From NCBI GenBank assembly GCA_964030475.1, contig CAXIPT010000007.1, positions 3,046,463 to 3,110,462 of the forward strand: 64,000 bases of DNA. Reading direction: 5' to 3'. The stretch is from Tethya wilhelma (Eukaryota; Porifera; Demospongiae; Tethyida; Tethyidae). The notes beneath the pieces are model-generated. The model was not told the DNA's origin and ran no database searches. It saw nothing but the letters and a program-made list of their open reading frames with translations. How positions within the stretch are numbered: position 1 is the stretch's first letter; each line of letters begins with the position of its first letter. Positions 54,869-64,000 of this stretch are shown piece by piece. Made by a program: the position numbers and the translations under genes.

Positions 54869-56573
54869 CTAGAATAGCTGAGGCCATGTTGCTGTTGAGC
54901 CGTCCCTCCATTTGGGATCATAGTTTTGTATTGTTGATCTACAGAGTGGGCATGAGGTCTGCCGATCAAACCACTGGAGCACACAGTTCTCACAAAATAT
55001 ATGCTGTAGGAAAAAACAATGTAACCATATATAGGGAGTGTCACGTATGTACAATATTTGGCTCAAAGCAGGGCAACCCAAGTCTCTCCTAAAGTGGAGG
55101 CAAAGTAAGAAGAAAAAGAAGTTGTACTTATGAACTTACTCGACATTTTAACATTACAGGTCTGGAGAAAACTTCTTGGCATATTGCACACGTGTTACTA
55201 CAATGCTCCAAATCTTCTCTCTTCGGTGTGACTCCATATCTCTGTGTACAAACATACACCATTGGGTGACATTTATATCAAACTGAACAGTGTACATCTA
55301 CAGGTTATAGCATGGAGCACAAAGCTGCAGCATTGAGGTCTCTTATGGGTGTCTGACACAGGCACAGTAGAAAGTGTTTAGGATCACAACACAAGCATAG
55401 CCTTCTGACTTGCTAAGGACTGTATGTATTGTATAGCTGACTTCCACCATGTATTGATGTTAACAATAATGTATGATCCTTTACCTCAGTGAGGAATTTT
55501 TTTACAAACCTAAGGTTTTACTGAATTACAAACTTCCTTTTGAGCAATCAAATTAGTCAACTAAAGCACACTTACAGCATCTTTAAAGAAGTTGATGAAA
55601 GCCTTGATCAAGTCTCTAGCACTGGTCAAAATCACACTCCCCTTGACCATAAGATACACCGCCGTGATGATGACTGCAAACACAGCTCCGGAGGGGGAAG
55701 GGTTGGAGAGATACCTCACCCACAGAGGGGTGGGCACTAAAGTTCGATAGAATTGGGAAATGTACTCCAATAGCATGTAATACTTGCCCTTCTTTCGACT
55801 TGGTAGGACGGTAACGAACATGGCGGCTACAATGGCTTTGAGAGCCATCGTTCCAAAACGGATTATGTAATCTACGAGCGATAGTGTGTGTATGAGCACA
55901 TAAACACATCAAAGTTATTGGGAGTGACTATGTCAACAGAAAATGCTGACAAAACACACAAAGAATTTTAACTAAAACAGCTTAGAAGACTATTAGTAGT
56001 CTAAAGTTACAAACTTTCAACCCAGTGATCTTTAAACAATGAATTTCAAACACACACAAAAAAACTTGTTGAGCATGGCAAGTACAAAGTACACAAAAGC
56101 TTGCCTGGGACCCATATGGATCATAGAAGTGTAATATAAGTGACTACATGTAATGTCAACACAAAATGCTGACAAAGTACACGAAGACTTTTAACCTAAA
56201 AAAACCCATTGTAGTATAAAGTGACAAACTCACAACCCAGTGACCTTCAAACAACGAATGTCAACCACAAAAACAGACACCCCCCTCTCTCTATATATAA
56301 TTTATATATAACACTGCATGCAAGTACACAACAGCTCACCTGTGACCCATATGGACCATAAAAGATTTGAGAGATCAACTACAAAGTGAGGTTCCCTAAA
56401 GTACAAGCTGTGTGAGAGGAATAAGCAAAAAATTAGGCAAATATTAATATTGAGCTAATATTAATGTCTTACCAATTATGTAATCTTTGTTCCCAAAAGA
56501 CATAATAAACAAAATAAATGTTGGCTGCCAGAAAGAGGACGATGAGTAGTAGGACCGTCTTTCTTCTCCGATT

Positions 56574-56625
<52 letters not shown>

Positions 56626-59600
56626 TACATTATGGAGTTCTCAGTAACATACAAGTATATTATACTGTAATATGCATCATAGAAGCTACAGCCTTCTAGA
56701 ACAGCTGCAATATTGCAATTCATTAAGCAAGGTTTAGGTTGATAAAATTGCATATTACAAGTCAAACCACCACCTTCCACATGTACATATGTATGTCAAA
56801 CACATTCACTGCACACGACCCCCCTCTGATTCTCATAGCTATCAAATTATTGCCCTTGTGCAAATAGTGTATTCACAATGTTGTTTACAGTAACACCATG
56901 ATTATTGGTCATCTATTAAGAAAAAATGAACGGAATGTTTGTTTGTTCCAAGTGGGTGGAGACTGGAGTATGGCCTGACAGAGCACATTGCTAAACACAC
57001 CATTAAGAGAACAATAGAATATGCATTGTCATGAAATAGTTAAACCAAAAATAACAGTGCAAGCACATCAGTTGGAGATGAATGACAAGTTATTGCTCTG
57101 TTGCACACATAGCAATACACAGGTCTGTAGTTCAGGCACAAAGGAAAAGCCACTCACAGCATATGACATTGACCACCAAAGGACTAAACTATACATGCTC
57201 ACATGGACATTAGTTGATGGATACTGGACTACGCCACTACAGGCTTAGCAAATTAAAATTGAAGACGATAGATTCAATCTTGAACCCCCACACTTTGAGC
57301 TCTTGACGGTCCAGTGAAGCACACAGAAAGCTTTAGAGGGGTTACTGGCCTACAAATTAAAGGAAGTGTCTGAGTGAAAACTAGCCATTGTGTATGCCTA
57401 TCAAGCTCTACTAAAGCTGTGAACACAGAAACCTCAGGGGCTAGGTACGTTCACTTTCATCAAAAACTTCAAAAACAATCATCAGCAAAACAGTACTGGC
57501 AGGGCACGTCTCAAACAAAATCAAAGTGACACTGTGAATTTATCATGCATACACAAGATCGATAACTTTATCATCATTTCGTGCACAAATACAATACTAC
57601 TGGTAGTGGCAAACCAGTAAACAGCTCCACTAGATACTGTGGGCTCAAGGAAACCTTCAAGCTGGAGAACATGTGTAGCAAATAATGATATAAAAATGTG
57701 TACCAAACTATCAGCTTCTTATCTAAGAACAGAACTTTCTGTAAATAGAAACTTGTGTACAGCACTTCACTGAATGTACACTGACTATGACAACCAGAGG
57801 TGTTGTCCTAGAGATTCCAACTAAACAAACAATCACCAGTGTAACCTTCTGCGGGCACACAATGTTCTGTTCAAAAACCACAAACACATGGACTCTACTC
57901 ACAATACTATGCCTGGAAATACACAGCAGCCACAAAAAAGAAGCGTCATTCCCAGGCCTTCATGGCGCCCATTTTAAAATCTCGTGATTTCCAAAGTTAA
58001 GCCGTGGAAGGCTTCCTTGCACATATTTATGAGGAAGGCCTGGGCATGCACGAGGCTACTAAGCAAAACTGCATGTGCCTTACAATCTAACTCTCTAGGT
58101 TACAATATTATTGTAGCTGAGTGTAGACAAAGTATTATGGATTGTAACACAGAAATGGCTAACGTTAGCTGGTAGCTAGGGGCTGCAAATCCTGTGTTAA
58201 GGAGCTATCTTTTCTCGAGTTTTACATATGTACCAATTTTAATACACTTTGAAGTACTGTACGCAAGTTTCAAGGAACATGTACTTAAAGAAAATGCCGT
58301 TCCTGGGATTAGAACCAACTTAATGCACAATGTTATGCAACTCTTTAGGGTACCATGTATATATGTAGCATTGTATTAGATGGCACACTCAATGAGTATG
58401 TTCTGTTCAGAAGCTATAGTACTTCCAGTCACTAATACATATATACAAGTTTATGAGTCAATAGTACAATGCTAGCTGAAGTGGCTCACCTTTAACGCTA
58501 CTTCTTTTCTGATTGTCTGATTACAGTGCACGTATGTACCAAACATACCCAGTATCACCATGAGACCTGTGTGTGTGTGTGTGTGTGTGTGTGTTTGTGT
58601 ACATACATGTGTGTGCATGTGTGAAACAACTTTCAGAATTATTTAAACAATGTCACAGTGGTCTCATTATACTCCCTGGCAAGTAAGACTCCTCAGCAGA
58701 CTCTACCGACAATAATATCAAGAGATGATTCAGCAAATCCTAGAGTGAAATGCTAGACTCCACCAAACTTAACAAAGGAATACTACTTTTCAGCACCTGT
58801 TGAGACACTAGTCTTTGTAGTATGTTGAGCTACTATTGTCTGACACAGCAGTAATTGCGGACATGTTGATGAGTCCACCAACTAGCCTGGATCCCAGGTC
58901 CCTCCCTTAGCTTATTTTGCAAAAAAACAACACCTTTCCCTTCCGTATTATCTGAGAGGGGGGAGCCTGTTCACCAGCATGACAAATCTTGGATGAAACT
59001 AGTATATAGGTTGCCTATTGACTTTGGTATCAGGGAAGTGTGTAGAACAACAAAGCATCAACCTCCCCCAACCACTTCCTTGTACGAATGTGATATTTGT
59101 GTGGAATTCATCTGCATTTCCTATTTTGTAAAATGTCACTCTCAATAACTTGGCAGTTAATTTGGCTGAACAGCACGGGCATATCTAGGACTGTAGTCAA
59201 CAGTGTGTGCAGTGGATGTCAGTATGAAGACCCTAACTGATAATACTCAGTACACAATGGAGATGGGATTACAGACTCTAACTGAAAGCTACACACTCAT
59301 CTTGTAGATGCTAAAAATTGATATGTAACTGAAACTAGATTTTCAATTCACCAGATAAACATACAAAAAATTACTCTCCTACAGCACATGTACATGTGCA
59401 TGTACATTAGCCTCGTTTCCCTGGTCCCTCTACTTCCAGTGGGCGAGCTAGGACTCACAGGAGAGGGAGTCTATGAAACGAAGGGCACACCTCTAGCTTT
59501 GCATTCCTTGGGTTTACATGATACAATATTGTTTCTACTGGACTGTGGTCTAATTGTGAGGTGTGAGGTAACAGACACCAGCATGCTCTCTTGATAAAAT

Positions 59601-61496
59601 GGTGTCAGTTGATAAGGCAATTATGAATATCATAATATATCCAATCTGCTTATCATTTTTCACACTAAGGTTATAGTCCACACTATAATGTACACCAACT
59701 ATAAACTAAAGCTAGTGCCCAGAGGAGGTACATACGACATGCAGGCGAGTGTCAATGCTACACGACTCAACCTGTAGCTAGGTGCATGTGATCCAATCCA
59801 ATAACAAACTATTGCGGTCACATGATAGGAATGTAATTAGGCTGTGGATCGACGTTCACTCACATGTCAATATTACACATCACTGATTGTGGAGGTCTCT
59901 TAATAATAACTACTTCAAAACGTCATTTGTACCCCTTGTAGATACTATTATAGTATAGTACCACACACTTTCTAGGAACCACATTGAACTGGCTGACAGG
60001 AGAGAGTCAGTGGTATTTGGTGAGTAGAGAGTATACCAATACCTATTTCTCACCAAAGCTAAGGGGCACATAACCACAGGATGTGCTCCAGGAAATTTGC
60101 ACTTGACAGCATTCAAACAGTCAATGATGCAATAGAGTGTATGGTTCTCAAATGATTGACAGTATTGTGTATAATTATATAGCTGAAAAAATTTCACCCC
60201 ATGGCTCATGGCATGATGCTTCATGTCATGTGACAGGCTTCTGCATGTACACACATGAGTCAGAGGTGGTCTGACATCCACAGGCAACAAAGTGAATATG
60301 ATCAGCTATCCTATTTCACATAGTCTTGAAAACCAGATGATGCTGCTTTGAATCAGGCCAGTTTTCTTTACATTATTATAATTCTATTGCCTATTTCATT
60401 GGATAAGCTGCTCAGAGGAGGCCAAGAGGTAAACCAATATCCCCAGATGGTAGCATGAAGCACTCTGCTTTCAAAACCAGGAAAAAAAGTCCTGTGATCA
60501 CTTTTAAATTGTTTATGCCCTGGCCAGTGGATATCAGACCTCTCCCAATGACAAGCAATGAGGACAGTTATACTGTCACAGAGGGTAGCTATAAAATTAC
60601 AGGTCCTATTGAAATTCAACTAGTGCCCTAGTGCTACATCACTATATCTGAGATAGTACACTTGATACACAATCAATCTACGAGTGAGTATCTACCATAC
60701 ACCTTCAGTATGGGCTTCACAAACACAGAGAGTGACAGAAGCAAGGATTTTTCAAGATTAGCCTGTCATATACTACAGCTACTATGTGAACACATACATA
60801 GCACATGTGTAGCTATGTACGTAGGTAACATTTGTTTCAGAAACACAATTGCTGTACATGCAACCACATGAGTGAAGCATGCCCTGATCATGGAGAAGCC
60901 TCCTATTAGAGGTTGCATTCAAACCTACTCAGAGTTAACCTACCTGACCGATGATACCAGGCAAATCTGAGAATGAGTAATATGATGAAGAGTGCATTGT
61001 GCTCCAGCCACCAAATACCATCGCTCAGTTCTAGACCAATGTTTTGTTCTTCTGTTCCATTGTTCACAGAAGTGCCTTGGAGATGAAGGTTCAAGTTCAG
61101 ACTAGGGTCTTCAGGAGCTTCAGTTTCACCTGAAGCCTGTTCATCTAACAGTTCATCATCCTCTCCCCCTCTGGTCACTGACGTCAAGGATGAGTCTCTG
61201 CTCAGTCTTGGAGTACCATTGGTACTATTGCTATTGCGTGAGAGTCTTGATAGCTGGCCCAACGAAGGGACAATCTCTCTGATTACTGTCGTAATGGGCG
61301 TCATTGGATTTATGGAGGGCAAATTACTGAGATCGGTTCTCAAAGTGCTTTGTCCACGTGTAAAGGACCATGATGCACTTCTTGAGTGTCCTCTATTTTG
61401 AGCTGTTAATGGAGGGGGCAATACACCTCTTCCCCTCCCCCTTGGAGTCGAAGGAGGGTCTAGGTCAATAGCTACGTCCTGGCCACTTGTTGCCAT
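54869..61496 (-). CDS. RNFT1: RING finger and transmembrane domain protein, RNFT1/RNFT2 type
   Basis: Seven exons: 61496-60944, 58566-58490, 56573-56473, 56407-56340, 55871-55576, 55241-55140, 55003-54869; phases agree and give 443 aa from MATSGQDVAID (other in-frame ATGs at 61520 and 61589). N-terminus Ser/Arg-rich and disordered, then membrane segments: NALFIILLILRFAWYHRSG, LMVILGMFGTYV, TVLLLIVLFLAANIYFVYYV, NLLWSIWVT, TMALKAIVAAMFVTVLP, AVFAVIITAVYLMVKG. The C-terminal RING is CAICQEVFSRPVMLKCRHIF, CENCVLQWF, CPLCRS, ending in the family's W.DGST tail. Role: ER-membrane E3 ubiquitin ligase in protein quality control. RNFT1 versus RNFT2 cannot be settled by eye. Two introns end in microsatellites that abut the acceptor. 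Head-to-head with SPRING. Confidence 0.9.
56575..56621. repeat. (GA)n microsatellite abutting an RNFT1 acceptor
   Basis: Read on the gene strand it is (TC)n immediately followed by AG and the exon at 56573, so it serves as the polypyrimidine tract. Confidence 0.95.
58567..58595. repeat. (GT)n microsatellite abutting an RNFT1 acceptor
   Basis: On the gene strand (CA)n ending in CACAG directly before the exon at 58566. Confidence 0.95.
58885..58972. repeat. Second copy of the interspersed repeat at 8119-8222
   Basis: gatcccaggtccctccctta ... gcaaaaaaac ... ttccgtattatctgagaggg gggagcct, the same order as the CWC22-intron copy. Confidence 0.7.
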
Positions 61497-62169
61497 GGAG
61501 TATAGTCGACCTGACTTCATAGCAGATCTATACGTAGTGTGTGAATGTATGGATACGTACACGCTATATATTTTACTAGTGGTTGACACAATGAAAAGCT
61601 ACATAGCCCTGGAGATTTAATTGCTCACAATTGAAGGTAGAACAATAGACTGTAGTTTAGGTAAAGCATAGTACAACTGACCAGCATGTGACTGGGGAAA
61701 AATATGCTGAATGTACAAAGCTTATAGCATTAAGCCATTAAAAGTGAAATACAGACACATAGAAAACCATCTAGTTAGCAATAGAATCACTTAATATCCC
61801 CAAACTAAACATCTAGGCTGAACACAAGGACTCTACACAGGAAAAAAGCTCTCGAAGAAGACCACATTCGTTTGGAACACACACTCATGACCCATAAAGT
61901 GATGATAGACAGACAAAGAAAGACAATTTTACAATCAAGTCAACTTAACATTGGTAAATAGTACAATACAAAACTACCTCACCTTCGGTAAACACTATAA
62001 AAGAGCGGCAATGCTGTTCATGGCACTGGAGGAAGACACCAAGCGCGATTTCTCTCTTTCTAGTTCTCCGACAAATTTCTTATGACGTAATAACAAACAT
62101 TAAAAGGGACTTCCCCAAATGAATGGCCACAACCAAGAACACAACTCACCATGTGGCTCGCCAGATGAG
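61497..62169. promoter_or_regulatory. Divergent promoter region RNFT1-like / SPRING
   Basis: 673 bp between start codons. No TATA box stands out. A short out-of-frame ORF (ATG at about 62123) precedes the SPRING start and may be an upstream ORF. Confidence 0.45.
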
Positions 62170-64000
62170 ATGCCTTTTCCGAAGCCCCTAGCGAGAATAA
62201 AGCTATGGATCGGACTGTTATCGGTCATTGTAGTGTTTAGTGTTTATCTGTACTTTCACTACTATGAGGTAAGTGTAAGCTCACTCTGCTAACCCAAGCT
62301 GATAGGCTATGATATATCTATGCCATGAATCATACCCTGCCCTGTGTGTCACTCTAAGAAATTTATATCAATGTTGGTGTATGCTATACAGATTTCAGAT
62401 GAGTTTGAAACTCCTAGCAGTAAGACAGTGTTTCAATGGATCCCTGTACACAATCTAACTCATCTTGATCACTGTCGAAACTCTAAGCAAGGTCACTCTC
62501 TCATTGTTGATGAATTAGGTATGTTGATCTGATCTGCTGGTCTGGCAACACCATAATGGCCATATAGTCTCGCAAAGCCAGCCCCTCACACTTGCTCTGC
62601 CCACTATGTTCCGCAGGGAGAGGGTCTGGTTGCGTAGCTATACCTGGTCTTGTACTGGTGTTAGAAATCTGTCATGGTTGACAAGATGCATAAATGTCCA
62701 TTTGCCATCGTTTGTAGCTAGGACCACTGCTTCACTAAGCAGCACAACTACAATCTGATTGGTGTAACTTTAGGCATTACATGACTAGCTTGGAGTCTCT
62801 CAAAGGTTAATTTTTCTTCTCTTTTTTTTTTTTCTAGAAAACATTGGTTTTGCTTTATAAACGCATGCTAGATCACTTTACCAATACACTCCACCTGGAG
62901 AGGATCTGGTTGCATGCTGTACCTGATCTTGTTCCAGCAGAATGCAATTTACATGCCACATCAGTGGCAGAGCAAATGTGAGGGGCTGGCTTTGCGACAA
63001 TTTTGTGCGATGACCATTACCAATTATATTTGCAAGTATCACATAGCTCCAAATTTTTGTGGCACAAAAAGTTTGTCAGAAGTCTGTCTTTACTGTTTTG
63101 AACTAATTTTCGTGAATCACGATCTCTGAAATTATATTGGCAATATACGGTTTTCTAAATTTTCGTGATATACACGATCAAATCACGAAATTCACGAAAA
63201 TATTGTGCCACGAAAATTTAGACCTATACAGTAATTACTATTGGTAGTGGATTATAGTGAAACAAACACTGACACAAGTTGTTTAGGTGTCGGCTTAATA
63301 CTTTAAATGCTATTTGCAGGATATGTGTGTCCGTTATCTGATGTGCTTCCATCCGATTGCTGTAAAACTGAAGGCTCAAGATATCAGTGTAGTACTTGCA
63401 ATGATGACGGTTGCTGTACAGTGTACGAACACTGTGTCTCCTGTTGCCTGCATCCAGACAAAGTAAGCCACATCTCTCATGATTATAATATTTAGGTGGG
63501 CTCATAATATTTTCCATTGTGTCACGTAAAAATTATTCGCGTATACAGATACACAAGAACGCATAATACATTTGGACAATTTTCTGAATCTGCATCTACA
63601 TGACATTGTGCATTGTGTTGCCAAATGTGAAGCACTATTGTGTGACACAGCACCAGATATTGTAAACCCGCCTTTATGAGATCTTGACAGATCTCTCGAC
63701 TGCTGCTAGTGTGTTTCAAATTTGGACCAAACCTTGTATCATTTGTGTAGTTTCCATTGGCCTCCTCAAGCTAGTGTTCTCAATTGGTAGTGGCAATCGA
63801 GTTTGCATGTATGTGGAACCATCAGAATATACCTTATTGCTTGCACATGTGAATGAAACATTCCACAAGTGTTAGCTCTGCTTATTCTATTGAACCTGAT
63901 CCTCCTCCTATTGGTACTTTATATTGTTTTTGTCCAGCAACCTCTACTGCGAAGTATCATGAGCCGAAGCATGGAATCATTTCACCCTCTCTACTCGTCA
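62170..64000 (+). CDS. SPRING1: SREBP regulating gene protein SPRING (C12orf49), 3' end outside the window
   Basis: Exons 62170-62268, 62392-62518, 63320-63462 and from about 63938 to the edge; phases agree. Exon 1 (MPFPKPLARIKLWIGLLSVI then VVFSVYLYFHYY) is a signal anchor. Exon 2 ends CRNSKQGHSLIVDELG. Exon 3 gives YVCPLSDVLPSDCCK, CSTCNDDGCCTVYEHCVSCC and LHPDK, the Cys-rich block of the family (CRNS.QG..LI.DELGYVC; GCC..YE.CVSCCL.P.K in human). Exon 4 begins QPLLRSIMSRSMESFHPLYS, matching the following helix. Known role: Golgi membrane protein needed for S1P maturation and SREBP-pathway activity. The start is chosen because it puts the anchor at the N-terminus. Intron 2 contains an inverted-repeat element. 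Confidence 0.93.
62567..62999. mobile_element. Inverted-repeat element in SPRING intron 2
   Basis: Left end tctcgcaaagccagcccctc acacttgctctgcc; right end is the complement, ggcagagcaaatgtg then aggggctggctttgcgaca. Subterminal direct repeats gagagggtctggttgc / gagaggatctggttgc. No coding capacity. Confidence 0.85.
63048..63224. mobile_element. Small AT-rich inverted-repeat element in SPRING intron 2
   Basis: Ends ccaaatttttgtggcacaaa and its complement attgtgccacgaaaattta, with inner palindromic cgtgaatcacgat / atcaaatcacgaaattcacg. Similar TTTTCGTG/AAAATTTCGC words occur near 3700-3800, 47740-47850 and 48645-48790. Confidence 0.65.

Larger units (their letters stand above)
56622..60943 (-). 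other. Two long RNFT1-like introns (apart from the exon at 58490-58566)
   Basis: 4.3 kb on both sides of the small exon. Contents: the interspersed repeat at 58885-58972 (same family as 8119-8222), ctcgtt/gaggcta-type repeat ends near 57950-58051 and 59409-59480, and no further exon that fits the RNFT family or a nested gene. Confidence 0.5.

Noticed and set aside
1..64000. CRISPR arrays, operons, tRNA or rRNA genes
   Set aside because: The 15-nt repeats lack spacers, gene structure is eukaryotic, and I saw no tRNA or rRNA gene by eye; a tRNAscan run was not possible.
1..64000. Transposase, reverse transcriptase or viral genes
   Set aside because: All mobile elements seen are non-coding inverted-repeat types; no polymerase, integrase or capsid motif was found.

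Overview
The window reads as eukaryotic, and specifically animal, nuclear DNA. Genes are split by short GT-AG introns (about 60-900 nt). Intergenic gaps are small and the DNA is AT-rich and full of microsatellites and small inverted-repeat elements. The gene set is metazoan: SARM1, a CCM2-like adaptor, selenoprotein M, MED19, BRAP, SPRING, septin, CWC22, MND1. Crinkler/RHS-type proteins next to such a compact animal gene set suggest a demosponge (Amphimedon-like), but that is an inference. Two 'n' bases mark draft-assembly gaps. I rebuilt all exon structures by hand from splice sites, phase continuity and remembered family sequence; no alignment was run.

Layout. 1-2213 (-): 5' part of a TBC1D10-type Rab-GAP, cut by the window edge, head-to-head with an intronless QPRT (2637-3551). 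3934-4152: small two-repeat protein. 4902-10922: CWC22 splicing factor, 16 exons. 10923-13439: diverged repeats. 13440-17646: coiled-coil plus Crinkler/RHS-type P-loop NTPase. 17647-19516: two hairpin elements and a copied CWC22 tail. 19536-20959: selenoprotein M with an in-frame UGA (Sec), ER-retention tail and a 3'UTR SECIS. 21296-22633: intronless O-fucosyltransferase-like type II membrane enzyme. 22762-24620: RPUSD4 pseudouridine synthase. 24850-26401 (-): MED19, head-to-head with a SEPT2-group septin (26791-30888) whose first four exons lie in an almost perfect 1598-bp tandem duplication. 31223-32461 (-): MND1.

33898-35379 (-): intronless protein with a nuclease-like and a kinase-like domain (Crinkler-type effector architecture), head-to-head with SARM1 (35516-38211). 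38395-44933: a very large PTB + harmonin-homology (CCM2-like) protein fused to a polyproline, double-WH2, RS-like and repeated Trp-Lys tail. 45217-50096 (-): BRAP. 51452-53129: gelsolin/severin-type protein whose first domain I cannot find. 53598-54422 (-): KTI12. 54869-61496 (-): RNFT1-type RING membrane protein, head-to-head with SPRING (62170 to the window end, 3' end cut off).

Most genes are unrelated housekeeping genes. The items most worth a second look are the CCM2-WH2 fusion, the two Crinkler-like genes (one sharing a promoter region with SARM1), the selenoprotein M gene that an ordinary ORF search cannot see, the septin exon duplication, non-canonical GC-AG introns, and several families of inverted-repeat elements.
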